This document shows positions 1-8,088 of a DNA stretch of 64,000 bases, piece by piece; position 1 is the stretch's first letter; each line of letters begins with the position of its first letter. The stretch is from the NCBI GenBank assembly GCA_030263275.1, contig SZOR01000005.1:14424-78423 (forward strand), given 5' to 3'. The translations under genes and the position numbers were made by a program. This stretch comes from DSNY01 sp016861185 (GTDB lineage: Bacteria; Pseudomonadota; Gammaproteobacteria; Burkholderiales; Burkholderiaceae_F). Under the pieces are notes generated by a model. That model had not been told where the DNA came from, made no database searches, and was given only the letters and a program-made list of their open reading frames with translations.

Positions 1-724
1 GAGGCTCGCCACGGCCGAGCTCGCCGCGCGGGTGCGCGCGATGCCTGCGGTCGTGGTGACCGGGCCGCGGCAGGCGGACAAGAGCACGCTGGCGCAGCGG
101 CTCGTGCCCGGTAGGCGCAGCTACCGTTCGCTCGACGACCTCGACGTGCTCGACGCCGCGCGGCGCGACCCCGAGGCGCTCGTGGGCGGCGAAGGGCCCG
201 CCACGTTGGACGAGGCGCAGCGCGCGCCGGAGCTGCTGCATGCCGTCAAGCGGGCGATCGACCGGCGGCGCACGGCGGGGCCTTTCCTGCTCACGGGCTC
301 GGCCACAACCTGCTGTTGCTGCGTGGCGTGTCCGAATCGCTGGCCGCCGCGCGAGCTACCTCACCCTGTGGCCGATGACGCGCCGCGAGCAGCGCGGCGA
401 GGGGCGCGCAGGGCTGAGGGAGGAACTGTTGGCCGCGCCCGACGCGCGGTGCTTGACGAGAAGAGCAATGTGCATTTTTTGCACATACTGCCGCCGACGG
501 AACGGGGCTCTCCGACCCGCTCGACCGGGACCTCGCGCGCCGCATCGTGGGAGAAGGCCGCCGCGACAGTCAACGAATCGGACCTGCGCGGCCTTCGCAA
601 GCTGCAGAGCGCCGCGGGCAAGCGCTTCGGCGCGGGCGTGGTGCTCTATGACGGCAGCGCGACCGTGAGCTTTGGCGGCGCGCTGTTCGCGGTGCCCGTG
701 CGCAAACTCTGGGAGGCCGCGTGA
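1..724 (+). pseudogene. Decayed AAA-type ATPase (DUF4143 family), 5' end outside the window
   Basis: The reading frame is open to the left edge, so the true start lies outside the window. Intact relatives are ~380-residue ATP-binding proteins with an N-terminal AAA domain and a C-terminal DUF4143 domain. The start reads like that family (VVVTGPRQADKSTL, then LDEAQRAPELLHAVKRAID and FLLTGSA), but the Walker A motif has Asp where GxxxxGKS/T needs Gly. After LLTGSA near base 303 the family motif NLLLLRG continues in another frame. Near base 345 a second shift is needed to read SYLTLWPMTRREQRG. Most of the middle is missing, and a recognisable C-terminus (LRGLRKLQSAAGKRF ... VPVRKLWEA) follows directly. 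Two frameshifts, a large deletion and a damaged P-loop make this a pseudogene. Confidence 0.8.
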
Positions 725-832
725 ACGCTGCCTTCACAGGCGGCGGCTTCCCTTTCGATTAGCCGGCCTCAAACCTTTTAATCTGCCACGTGTGATATCG
801 TGCTATCGCTTTCGACCGGTAAGGAGATGTGC

Positions 833-1081
833 GTGGCCCAGGTTGTTGTTCGCCAACTCGAGGAGGACGTGAAAGCACGCCTCAAGCGTCGCGCCGCACG
901 TCACGGCCGCAGCATGGAAGAAGAAGTGCGGGAGATCCTGCGCAACGCGGCGCGGGAAGAGAGCCGGTCGGTCGCCAAGCTGGGTTCGCGCATCGCCGCG
1001 CGCTTCCGCGGGGCGGGGCTGGAATCCGACCTGCCCGAGCTGCGCGGGCAGACACCCCGGCCGGCGAAGCTCGGCAAGTGA
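833..1081 (+). CDS. FitA-like ribbon-helix-helix antitoxin
   Basis: This 82-residue protein is probably the DNA-binding antitoxin of the pair with the PIN toxin that follows. The N-terminal MAQVVVRQLEEDVKARLKRR is the short beta strand and first helix of a ribbon-helix-helix fold, and HGRSMEEEVREILR is the second helix, as in FitA/VapB proteins. The C-terminal 35 residues would be the toxin-neutralising tail. The GTG start was chosen because AAGGAG at 821-826 lies 6 bases upstream; the in-frame ATG at 827 directly abuts that site and is less likely. The stop overlaps the toxin start, so the two are translationally coupled and the operon is probably autoregulated. Confidence 0.85.
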   Translation: MAQVVVRQLEEDVKARLKRRAARHGRSMEEEVREILRNAAREESRSVAKLGSRIAARFRGAGLESDLPELRGQTPRPAKLGK

Positions 1082-1506
1082 TCATCCTCGACACGAACGT
1101 CCTCTCCGCGCTGATGCGCACCGCGCCCGACGCGGCCGTCGTTCGGTGGCTCGATCGCCAGCCTGCGGAGTCGGTGTGGATTACCAGCATCACCTTGTTC
1201 GAATCGCGGCTCGGACTTGCCCTCCTGCCCAAAGGCCGGCGCCGGCGGTCTCTCGAACTGGCATTCGACCGGTTGCTCGAAGAAGATCTGGAGCATCGCG
1301 TGCTGGACTTCGACAGCGCCGCCGCGACGGAGGCGGCGGCCTTGGCGGCAACGCGCCGGAAGACGGGGCGACCGGTTGACATGCGCGATACGCAGATCGC
1401 CGGCATCGCGCTTGCGAGGCGCGCCACACTCGCCACCCGCAACGTCCGGCACTTTCAAGGTCTGAACGTGCCCGTCATCGATCCTTGGGAAAGCCGAACG
1501 GGGTGA
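1078..1506 (+). CDS. FitB/VapC-like PIN-domain toxin
   Basis: This 142-residue PIN-domain ribonuclease is the expected toxin partner of the FitA-like protein. PIN acidic positions are visible: Asp5 in IILDTNVLS, Glu42 in ITLFESRLG, and Asp101/Asp104 in VDMRDTQIAG; the last position is Asn122 in ATRNVRHF. FitB/VapC toxins are Mg-dependent RNases that usually cut tRNA or mRNA; the target here is unknown. The start is GTG overlapping the antitoxin stop (GTGA), with no Shine-Dalgarno site of its own, so synthesis probably depends on antitoxin translation. All catalytic residues are present, so it looks functional. Confidence 0.87.
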   Translation: MIILDTNVLSALMRTAPDAAVVRWLDRQPAESVWITSITLFESRLGLALLPKGRRRRSLELAFDRLLEEDLEHRVLDFDSAAATEAAALAATRRKTGRPVDMRDTQIAGIALARRATLATRNVRHFQGLNVPVIDPWESRTG

Positions 1507-1768
1507 CGCGGCTGCTTCTGTTTCCTCCCGCGCCGGTCGCGGCTACCGCGTGTGTTGCGCACGTGCAGACGGCTACGAGCCGACGCCAACCTGCAATCAG
1601 CCGACGCGCGAAGTAGCGATTAGCCGATGCCAGTGGCCGTGCCGCGAAGGAGACGCCGCGCTTTCGGCGATCGTTTGCCGTGACCAACTCACCGCCGCGG
1701 GCAACGTGCAACGTGCAACGACGCGCCGCACTGGACGCGACTGCCGCCTTCCGCGTGAAGCACGCGGC

Positions 1769-2341
1769 CTAACGCGCAACCCTGCCGACCATGTGCAGGA
1801 TGTCGTCGAGCGGATTGCCGTCGCCGTTCAGGTCGAGCATCGACGCGAGTCCTTGCGCGCCGCCGCTTTGGCCGCCGAGCAGACCGCCGACCAGGCCGCC
1901 GATTCCGCCGCCGGCGGACGACGGTGCCGGCGCGCCGCCCTGCTGCTTCGCCATGAAGCCGGCGACGAGCATGGCCAGCATCGGCAGCATCTTCTTCAGC
2001 AGCGCGGGATCGAGCCCCGACTGCGCCGCCGCGTTCTGCGCGACCGCGCGGCTCACGTCCTTGGATCCGAAGATCTGGCCGAGCACGTCGTTGCCGCGGC
2101 TTACGTCGGTCGGCTGCGGCGACAGCACGTTGTCGAGCAGACCGCCGCCGCCGAGTTGCCCGAGCAGACCGCCGAACGCTTCGAGCCCGGCGGGCTGCGC
2201 CTGCTTCTTGAATCCGCCCAGGATCGCGGGCAGCAACGCGTCGGCGCCGCTGGCCGCCTGCGTCTCGCTCACGCCGAGTTCGCGCGCGATCGATTGCAGG
2301 CCGCCCATCTGGGCGAGGATGTCGGTAAGTTGCATGCGCAT
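1769..2341 (-). CDS. DUF937 family protein, Gly-rich
   Basis: A 190-residue protein of the DUF937 type, function unknown. The helical half begins MQLTDILAQMGGLQSIARELGVS and repeats the pattern ADALLPAILGGFKKQ / LLKKMLPMLAMLVAGFMAKQ, as in this family. A Gly-rich segment (GGGIGGLVGGLLGG) and a C-terminal DLNGDGNPLDD motif follow; the latter resembles an EF-hand or dockerin-type Ca loop. There is no signal peptide. It lies next to a DUF3597 gene on the same strand about 30 bases upstream, and the two are probably co-transcribed. Confidence 0.75.
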   Translation of the reverse strand: MRMQLTDILAQMGGLQSIARELGVSETQAASGADALLPAILGGFKKQAQPAGLEAFGGLLGQLGGGGLLDNVLSPQPTDVSRGNDVLGQIFGSKDVSRAVAQNAAAQSGLDPALLKKMLPMLAMLVAGFMAKQQGGAPAPSSAGGGIGGLVGGLLGGQSGGAQGLASMLDLNGDGNPLDDILHMVGRVAR

Positions 2342-2372
2342 GCTCCTTCGCGTGGGTGGTCGCGCGCTCGGA

Positions 2373-2771
2373 CTAGTCGAGCAGTTCCTTGGGAACGTTG
2401 CCGCCGTTGGCGGCGATCAGCGCGAGCACGTTCTTGTGCAGCCACATGTTCATCTTGGCCGAATCGCCCATCAGCTCGGTGGGGCAGTTCAGCTCGTTCG
2501 CGAGTTGCTTGCGCGCGGCCAGGCTGCTGTCGATATCGAGCAGCTTCAGCAGGTCGACGATCGAGGTCTTCCAGTTCAGCTTCTGCGGATTGGCGGCGGC
2601 GCGTTTTTCGAGTTGCGCGACCACGTCGACCAGCGGGATCGGCGCGGGCGGCGCGGCGACGGGTGCCGCCATCGCGGCTGCCGGCAGAGCGGCCGCGGGT
2701 TGCGCGGTCGCTGCCTGGACGGTCTGGCTGGCGATACCAAGTTTCTCGAGGATCTTGGTGAACAGCCCCAT
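2373..2771 (-). CDS. DUF3597 domain-containing protein
   Basis: A 132-residue cytoplasmic protein. The first 15 residues (MGLFTKILEKLGIAS) form an amphipathic helix. An Ala/Pro-rich linker to about residue 50 follows, then the conserved block PIPLVDVVAQLEKRAAA, LNWKTSIVDLLKLLDIDSSL and the C-terminal GNVPKELLD. This matches the DUF3597 family, whose role is unknown. The ATG at 2771 was chosen because an AGGAGA ribosome site sits just upstream and the conserved sequence begins there, although the frame stays open further upstream. It is likely the first gene of a two-gene operon with the DUF937 protein. Confidence 0.8.
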   Translation of the reverse strand: MGLFTKILEKLGIASQTVQAATAQPAAALPAAAMAAPVAAPPAPIPLVDVVAQLEKRAAANPQKLNWKTSIVDLLKLLDIDSSLAARKQLANELNCPTELMGDSAKMNMWLHKNVLALIAANGGNVPKELLD

Positions 2772-3213
2772 GGTTCTCTCCTGGTGGGGTTGGGTGGCGG
2801 CAGCGACCGAGGCGGATCGCCGTTGAAGGTGGGGGAGGCGGGAGACGCGGGAGACGCCGCCGCGCGGCGTCGGTGCCGGCGTTGGCTGAAGCCAGTCTAG
2901 CTTCTCGCGGTCGGCGGACGTGTTGAGCGCGCGCAATGGAACGTCGCGCGGCCCGCGCCGAACGCGTCTGCGCGATCACCGCATCCGCCGGTGCGTGACC
3001 GAACTTCGGCAGGTATGCCATCGCTCCCGACGCTTGGCGCACGATCCGGCGCGACGGCGGCTGCAGACATCTCGATCTGCGCGACCCCCGTCCATGCGAT
3101 TGACGCCATCGTGCGGTCGACGCAGCATGCGCGCGATCAACAGATCGTCCCATCCGGTCCCTCGAGTCCGGACATCGAGCTGGCGTATCGCCAGCAACAG
3201 CATAGGGGTGATC
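2772..3213. promoter_or_regulatory. Divergent intergenic region (442 bp)
   Basis: This gap separates the DUF3597 gene (minus strand) from the secreted propeller gene (plus strand) and should hold both promoters. No convincing sigma-70 boxes were found by eye. There is a perfect hairpin with 8-bp arms and a 3-base loop at 2853-2871 (GACGCCGC/GCGGCGTC), without a T run, and a short tandem repeat GGGAGACGC just before it. No conserved short gene was seen. Confidence 0.35.
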
Positions 3214-4605
3214 ATGCGCAGATCCATCTTGGCCACCGCCGCGGCCGTCGTTGTCGGCGGATTCTTCTCTTCGGCGAGCATCGCGGCGCCTCCGAGTCCG
3301 CAGGACGCCGATCCGCACACGCGCAACGTGCACGAAATGGGTCACGACCTGCGCGCCGCGTCTTTCGAGGCGCCGGAAGGGCAGCGGCGCATCAGCAGCG
3401 ACCTCGCGTTCCAGGGGAGGCTTGCTTACCAGGGAACCTACGACGGCTTCCGGGTCATCGACATCTCTGCACCCGGCAACCCGAAGCTGGTCACCGAAGT
3501 CGTGTGCAACGGCGACCAGGGCGACCTCGTCGTGTGGGATCACGTCCTCGTGCGCAGCTGGAACACGAAGCGGCCGGAACCGCGCGCGTGCGCGGGAAGC
3601 ACCGTGCCCGCGGGCTTCGAGGGCGTGCACATCTTCGACATCAGCAACCCGGCGAGCCCGCAGCTTCTCGCAGCGGTCGAACTGCCGTGCGGATCGCACA
3701 CGGTCACCGCGGCCGGCGTCGACGGCGGCGACCTGATCGTCTACAGCAACAACTCGAGCAGCGCGGGCTGCGGCGTCGGGCTGACGGTTGCCGAGCAGAA
3801 TGCGCTCGGCGACTTCATGGACATCATCGCGGTGCCGCTCGCCAATCCGGCCGCCGCGAGCCTGATCCACCGCGAGCCGCTCGCCGGTCCGACCGACCCG
3901 GCGGTTCGCACCGGCTGCCACGACGTCGGCGTGATTCTCGGCGGCATCAACAAGGCGGCGTGTGCGAGCGCGGACACGATCAACGTCTGGGACATCAGCA
4001 ACCCGCGCGATCCGAGCCTGCTGTTCACGATCGTCGAGCCCGGCGTGGGGCAGTCGACCACCAACGGCCGCTGGCATTCGGCCACGTTCACCTGGGACGG
4101 CCGGATCATCGCGGCCGGCTGGGAGCCGGGTGGCGGCGTGGCCGCCGAGTGCGAATCGGGCGACCCCGCGGTGGACAAGAGCATGTTCTTCTACGATGCG
4201 GCCACCGGCGCGAAGCTCGGCCAGTGGGTGTTGCCGCGCGGCCAGGGAGCGGACGAGAACTGCACGATCCACAACTTCAATATCGTGCCGCTGCGCAGCG
4301 GGAGGTACGTCGCGGTCGGCGGCCACTACCAGGCGGGAACCTGGGTGATCGACTTCACCGACCCGGCCAACCCGCAAACGGTGGGCTGGAGCGATCCCGC
4401 TTCGCTTGGCCCGGGCTCGTTCTGCGGCCCGGAGGTGAGCTGCCAGCTCGGCGGCGCCTGGTCGACCTACTGGTACAACAACTTCATCTACGAGAGCGAC
4501 ATCACGGCCGGCCTGCAGATCTATAACCTGAGCGACAAGGCGCGCGCCGGCGCGATCCGCCTGAACCGCCTGAATCCGCAGACTCAGGAAGCGCTGCCGC
4601 GATAG
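3214..4605 (+). CDS. Secreted LVIVD-repeat beta-propeller protein
   Basis: A 463-residue exported protein of unknown function. The signal peptide is clear (MRRSILATAAAVVVGGFFSS, Ala-rich cleavage region near residue 25). The mature part carries LVIVD-type blades: GFRVIDISAPGNPKLV, GVHIFDISNPASPQLL, TINVWDISNPRDPSLL, GTWVIDFTDPANPQTVG and GLQIYNLSDKARAGA. Such proteins are predicted beta-propellers on the cell surface or in the periplasm. Several Cys residues (around CNGDQG, CAGST, LPCGSH, AGCGVG, RTGCHD) suggest disulfides. The ATG follows AGGGG at about 7 bases and opens directly into the signal peptide. A strong hairpin follows the stop. Confidence 0.82.
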   Translation: MRRSILATAAAVVVGGFFSSASIAAPPSPQDADPHTRNVHEMGHDLRAASFEAPEGQRRISSDLAFQGRLAYQGTYDGFRVIDISAPGNPKLVTEVVCNGDQGDLVVWDHVLVRSWNTKRPEPRACAGSTVPAGFEGVHIFDISNPASPQLLAAVELPCGSHTVTAAGVDGGDLIVYSNNSSSAGCGVGLTVAEQNALGDFMDIIAVPLANPAAASLIHREPLAGPTDPAVRTGCHDVGVILGGINKAACASADTINVWDISNPRDPSLLFTIVEPGVGQSTTNGRWHSATFTWDGRIIAAGWEPGGGVAAECESGDPAVDKSMFFYDAATGAKLGQWVLPRGQGADENCTIHNFNIVPLRSGRYVAVGGHYQAGTWVIDFTDPANPQTVGWSDPASLGPGSFCGPEVSCQLGGAWSTYWYNNFIYESDITAGLQIYNLSDKARAGAIRLNRLNPQTQEALPR

Positions 4606-4612
4606 CTGCGTT

Positions 4613-4648
4613 CCGGCGCACTCGCGCCCCTTTGCGTGAGTGCGCCGG
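4613..4648 (+). terminator. Hairpin terminator after the LVIVD gene
   Basis: A 15-bp stem (one G-T pair) with a 6-base loop lies directly after the LVIVD stop: CCGGCGCACTCGCGC pairs with GCGTGAGTGCGCCGG. There is no downstream T tract, so it may work with Rho or simply stabilise the 3' end. Confidence 0.6.
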
Positions 4649-4666
4649 CTGCCCGGCGCGCCGGGA

Positions 4667-4780
4667 TCAGACGATCACCGCATCGGCCGGCGTGTAGTTG
4701 AGGTTCAGCGCCTTCGCCACGGCCTTGTAAGTCACCTTTCCCGCGGCGACGTTCGGTCCGTTCTTCAGGTGCGGATCGTC
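4667..4780 (-). pseudogene. Duplicated 3' fragment of ald
   Basis: These 114 bases match the last 114 bases of ald (5529-5642) at 109 positions (mismatches at 4739, 4742, 4755, 4757, 4774). The match starts exactly at the ald stop codon on one side and ends abruptly inside the coding sequence on the other. It is a C-terminal remnant without a gene body. Together with the intact ald end it brackets the HigBA-like pair, as expected if the TA module arrived with, or was captured by, a duplication at the 3' end of ald. Confidence 0.85.
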
Positions 4781-4821
4781 CGCGGGTTTCTTTCACCATG
4801 CCCTCGTGGCAGGCAAGTGAA

Positions 4822-4840
4822 ATAGCGGATTTGCTATAGT
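4822..4840 (+). promoter_or_regulatory. Promoter/operator of the HigBA-like pair
   Basis: A perfect inverted repeat ATAGC-N6-GCTAT (4822-4837) overlaps a -10-like box TATAGT (4835-4840). The toxin GTG is at 4847, where transcription from this box would begin, so the message may be almost leaderless. An operator overlapping the -10 box fits autorepression by the HTH antitoxin. No good -35 box was seen. Confidence 0.5.
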
Positions 4841-4846
4841 GCACCC

Positions 4847-5173
4847 GTGCCCTGGACCGTCGCCTTCTACAGCCGTCGCGTAGAGAACGAAATCCTCGCG
4901 CTACCGGCGGGCTTCGTCGCCAGGTTCGTGCGATATGCGGAGCGAATGGAAATCTTCGGGCCCGACTTGGGAATGCCGCATACGAGGGCGATGGGCGGCG
5001 GTTTGTTCGAGCTTCGACTGAAAGCCGCAGAAGGCATCGCGAGGGTGTTCTATTGCACGGTCGTGGGCCGGCGTATCGTCTTTCTGCACCAGTTCGTGAA
5101 GAAGACGGAGAAGACCGCGCACAAGGAACTCGAGATTGCGCGCCAGCGAATGAAGGAAGTGATGTATGGCTAG
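4847..5173 (+). CDS. HigB/RelE-like (Gp49 family) toxin
   Basis: A 108-residue protein of the phage Gp49/HigB type. The diagnostic core is GGGLFELRLKAAEGIARVFY, then VVGRRIVFLHQFVKKTEKTA and the C-terminal helix HKELEIARQRMKE. Members are usually ribosome-dependent mRNA interferases; the conserved basic residues of the core (Arg, Lys, Lys) are present. The gene order is toxin first, as in HigBA. It overlaps the antitoxin gene by 8 bases. The GTG start has no obvious Shine-Dalgarno site and may be leaderless. Confidence 0.85.
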   Translation: MPWTVAFYSRRVENEILALPAGFVARFVRYAERMEIFGPDLGMPHTRAMGGGLFELRLKAAEGIARVFYCTVVGRRIVFLHQFVKKTEKTAHKELEIARQRMKEVMYG

Positions 5174-5516
5174 CACGCTGAAGCGGTTCAAAGCACGCGC
5201 GCTTGCGCGGCCTGCGGTGAAGAAGGCGTACGACGAGCTCGATGAAGAGTTTGCGTTCCTCGACGAGGTGCTGAAGGCGCGCGCGGAGGCCGGACTGACA
5301 CAAGCCGAAGTCGCGGCCCGGATCGGGACGACTCAGTCGGCGATCGCTCGCCTGGAGTCGGCCGAGGCTAGGCACTCGCCGTCGATTGCAACGCTGCAAA
5401 GGTATGCGAAGGCGCTCGGCTACAAGCTCCAAGTCCGCCTCGTGAAGGGTGGGCGAGCGCCATCGACCCGCCGGGCCGGGCGTGCTCACAGGCCAGCGCA
5501 GCGCCGTGCTGCGTAG
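5166..5516 (+). CDS. HigA-like XRE-family antitoxin
   Basis: A 116-residue antitoxin with an XRE helix-turn-helix at about residues 43-75 (AGLTQAEVAARIGTTQSAIARLE), preceded by a helical segment that in this family contacts the toxin. The core ends at LGYKLQVRLVKGG, where relatives normally stop. The last ~20 residues here are basic and low-complexity (Arg/Ala/Pro) and may be a read-through tail created where the module joined the ald 3' end. Its start overlaps the toxin end, so translation is coupled. It probably represses its own promoter at the inverted repeat 4822-4837. Confidence 0.85.
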   Translation: MASTLKRFKARALARPAVKKAYDELDEEFAFLDEVLKARAEAGLTQAEVAARIGTTQSAIARLESAEARHSPSIATLQRYAKALGYKLQVRLVKGGRAPSTRRAGRAHRPAQRRAA

Positions 5517-5528
5517 CCTGGACTGCCT

Positions 5529-5642
5529 TCAGACGATCACCGCATCGGCCGGCGTGTAGTTGAGGTTCAGCGCCTTCGCCACGGCCTTGTAAGTCACCTT
5601 GCCGGCGGCGACGTTCAGGCCGTTCTTCAGGTGCGCATCGTC
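5529..5642. repeat. Intact-copy arm of the ald 3' direct repeat
   Basis: This is the partner of 4667-4780 in the same orientation and is still part of functional ald. The 862-base offset between the copies contains the TA pair. Only 12 bases separate the antitoxin stop from the ald stop. Confidence 0.85.
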
Positions 5643-6644
5643 GTGCAGCGCCTTGCGCCAACCTTTGTCGGCGAGCGCGAGCGTGAAGGGGAGCGTCGCG
5701 TTGTTCAGCGCGTAGGTGCTCGTGCGCGGCACGGCGCCGGGCATGTTGGCGACCATGTAGTGCACGACGTTGTCGATCACGTAAGTGGGCTCGGCGTGCG
5801 TCGTGGGGCGGCTGGTCTCGACGCTGCCGCCCTGGTCGATCGCGACGTCGACGATCACCGAGCCGTGTTTCATCTTGGGCAGCATCGCGCGGGTGATCAG
5901 CTTGGGCGCTTCGGCGCCGGGGATCAGCACGCCGGAGATGACGAGGTCGGCGCGTTGCACCTCGCGCTCGATGTTGTCCTGGTTGGAGAAGATCGTCATC
6001 GCGCGGCCGTTGAACATCGCGTCGATCCTGCGCAGCGCATCCGCGTTCCTGTCGATCACGACCACTTGCGCGCCGCTGCCCACCGCCATCTGCGCGGCGT
6101 GGGTGCCGACGACGCCTGCGCCGAGGATCAGCACGCGCGCGGGCGCCACGCCCGGCACGCCGCCGAGCAGCGTGCCCATGCCGCCGGCGGATTTCTCCAG
6201 GCAGCGCGCGCCTGCCTGCACGGCGAGGCGGCCGGCGACTTCGCTCATCGGCGCGAGCAGCGGCAGCCCGCCGCTCGGCGAGGTGACGGTTTCGTACGCG
6301 ATGCAGATCGCGCCGCTTGAGATCAGATCCTGCGCCTGCTCGGGATCGGGCGCGAGGTGCAGGTAGGTGAACAGCACCTGGCCGTCGCGCAGCATCTTGC
6401 GTTCGACCGCCTGCGGTTCCTTGACCTTCACGATCATCTCCGCGCGCTTGAACACCTCGGCCGCGCTACCGACGACCTCCGCGCCGGCCTTGCGGTAGTC
6501 GTCGTCGGTCGCGCCGATGCCGGCGCCGGCCTGCGTTTCGACGATCACCGCGTGGCCGCGGGTTACCGCCTCGCGCACGGACGACGGCGTCATGCCGACG
6601 CGGTATTCGTGAACTTTGATTTCCTTCGGGACGCCGATCAGCAC
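5529..6644 (-). CDS. ald: Alanine dehydrogenase
   Basis: This 371-residue enzyme catalyses the NAD-dependent reversible conversion of L-alanine to pyruvate and ammonia. The N-terminus MLIGVPKEIKVHEYRVGMTP is typical. Lys in MIVKVKEPQ and His in TYLHLAPD sit at the usual substrate positions, a Rossmann motif follows (VLILGAGVVGTHAA, about residues 170-183), and Asp lies in VIVDVAIDQGG. The length matches the family. The last 38 codons are duplicated upstream of the HigBA pair, yet this copy keeps an intact end (NLNYTPADAVIV). The start is supported by AGGAGAA just upstream on the minus strand. Confidence 0.96.
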   Translation of the reverse strand: MLIGVPKEIKVHEYRVGMTPSSVREAVTRGHAVIVETQAGAGIGATDDDYRKAGAEVVGSAAEVFKRAEMIVKVKEPQAVERKMLRDGQVLFTYLHLAPDPEQAQDLISSGAICIAYETVTSPSGGLPLLAPMSEVAGRLAVQAGARCLEKSAGGMGTLLGGVPGVAPARVLILGAGVVGTHAAQMAVGSGAQVVVIDRNADALRRIDAMFNGRAMTIFSNQDNIEREVQRADLVISGVLIPGAEAPKLITRAMLPKMKHGSVIVDVAIDQGGSVETSRPTTHAEPTYVIDNVVHYMVANMPGAVPRTSTYALNNATLPFTLALADKGWRKALHDDAHLKNGLNVAAGKVTYKAVAKALNLNYTPADAVIV

Positions 6645-6740
6645 AGTCGTTCTCCTTCCTGCGGTTCAGGGGGCGGTTCTTGGCCCGCGGCTCCTCGTGA
6701 GAGTGCGGGTCGGCTCACGGCGCAGATTGTGCCCGTCCTC

Positions 6741-6763
6741 GTCGCCCCGGCGCAGGCCGGGGC
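6741..6763. repeat. REP-like palindrome, copy 1
   Basis: GTCGCCCCGGCGCAGGCCGG followed by GGC is a GC-rich imperfect palindrome in the gap between ald and the MFS gene. Related copies lie at 8204-8228, 11952-11979 and 22623-22692, all in short gaps between genes. It looks like a dispersed REP-type element. Confidence 0.65.
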
Positions 6764-6769
6764 GGCCGA

Positions 6770-7981
6770 TCACGCCGTCTTCACGCGCTGCTTGACGATC
6801 TGCCACGACGCGAGGCCGATGCACATCAGCCCGAAGGAGGCGACGGCCAGTTCGATCGTCGAGTGCATCACCACCGGCGCGAGCGCGCCCGCGACGATGC
6901 CGTTGGCGGTGCTGCCGACGACCGCCTGCAGCGACGATGCGAGCCCGCGTCGCTCGGGCACGAGATCGAGCACCAGCAGCGTGACCACCGGCACCATCAG
7001 CGACCAGCCGAAGGCGAAGATGCCGAGCAGCGGCAGCGCCCACCACGGCTGCGCGGTGAACGCCGCGTTGGCCGCCACGTTGACGACCGACACGACGACC
7101 ATGATCGTGAAGCCGTAGCGGATCTGCTTGCGCGGCTTGATGTGCCCGGCCAGACGGCCGGAGAGCCAAGCGCCGCCCATGATCCCGCTGATCGTGATGC
7201 CGAAGAACCAGAAGAACTGCGTCGGTTTCAGGTGCAGCAGCTCGCCGAGAAAGGCCGGCGCCGACAGCACGTACAGGAACATGCCGTTGAACGGCACGCC
7301 GCTCGCGAGCGCGAGCAGCATGAAGTCGCGGTGCCCGAGCAGCTGCGCGTAGCCGCGAAAGAGGTTGCGCACGTTGAACGGCTGCGCGTCCTTCGCGTGC
7401 AGCGTCTCGGGCAGCGCGCGCCAGTTGGCGAGCCACAGCGCCAGCCCGACGCCGGACAGGAACCAGAAGACCGCGCGCCAGCCGACGTACTCGAACAGCA
7501 GCCCGCCGATGATCGGCGCGATCGCGGGCGCCACACCGAAGAAGATCGTCACCTGCGACATCACGCGCTGCGCCTGCGCGGGGGGGAACATGTCGCGGAT
7601 CACCGCGCGCGACACGACGATGCCCGCGCCGGTGGCGAATCCCTGCATCGCGCGGAAGAACACGAGCTGGCCGATCGTCTGCGCCAGTGCGCAGCCGACC
7701 GACGCGACCGTGAACGCCGTCACGCCCCACAGGATCACCGGCCGCCGGCCGAAGCTGTCGGCGAGCGCGCCGTGAAAGAGATTCATCGCCGCGAAGCCGA
7801 ACAGATACGCCGACAGCGTCTGCTGCATCTGCAGCGGCGTGGCGCCGAGCGAAGTGCGAATGCCGGCGAAGGCCGGCAGGTAGGTGTCGACCGCAAACGG
7901 CCCGAGCATGCCCAGGCACGCGAGCAGCAACGAAAGGGCCCAGGCGGGTGCCTTCCACAGATGTGCGGCGTGGGGATTCAC
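6770..7981 (-). CDS. Bcr/CflA-type MFS drug exporter
   Basis: A 403-residue inner-membrane proton antiporter of the Bcr/CflA subgroup, with about 12 hydrophobic segments. Family signatures are the first helix ending FAVDTYLPAF, the loop motif GALADSFGRRPVILWG, and the fifth-helix region VSRAVIRDMFPP followed by APIIGGLLFEYVGWRAVFW. Bcr/CflA members export bicyclomycin, chloramphenicol or sulfonamides; the substrate here is unknown. The GTG at 7981 gives the usual family length, although no strong Shine-Dalgarno site is visible and the frame stays open upstream into repeat DNA. Confidence 0.87.
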   Translation of the reverse strand: MNPHAAHLWKAPAWALSLLLACLGMLGPFAVDTYLPAFAGIRTSLGATPLQMQQTLSAYLFGFAAMNLFHGALADSFGRRPVILWGVTAFTVASVGCALAQTIGQLVFFRAMQGFATGAGIVVSRAVIRDMFPPAQAQRVMSQVTIFFGVAPAIAPIIGGLLFEYVGWRAVFWFLSGVGLALWLANWRALPETLHAKDAQPFNVRNLFRGYAQLLGHRDFMLLALASGVPFNGMFLYVLSAPAFLGELLHLKPTQFFWFFGITISGIMGGAWLSGRLAGHIKPRKQIRYGFTIMVVVSVVNVAANAAFTAQPWWALPLLGIFAFGWSLMVPVVTLLVLDLVPERRGLASSLQAVVGSTANGIVAGALAPVVMHSTIELAVASFGLMCIGLASWQIVKQRVKTA

Positions 7982-8088
7982 GAATTGTTTTCGTTGTTCG
8001 GGGGCGAAGCGTAGCGCGCGGCTCGCCGGACGGCGGGGATGGAGCGGCCTCTTCGAATGTCGCCGCGAATCAGCCGAGCGTCCGGCCG

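Noticed and set aside
2972..2994. Short stretch resembling the ald 3' end (18 of 19 bases)
   Set aside because: Too short and GC-rich; it lacks the rest of the 114-bp repeat, so it may be chance. It would matter only if the copy extended further.
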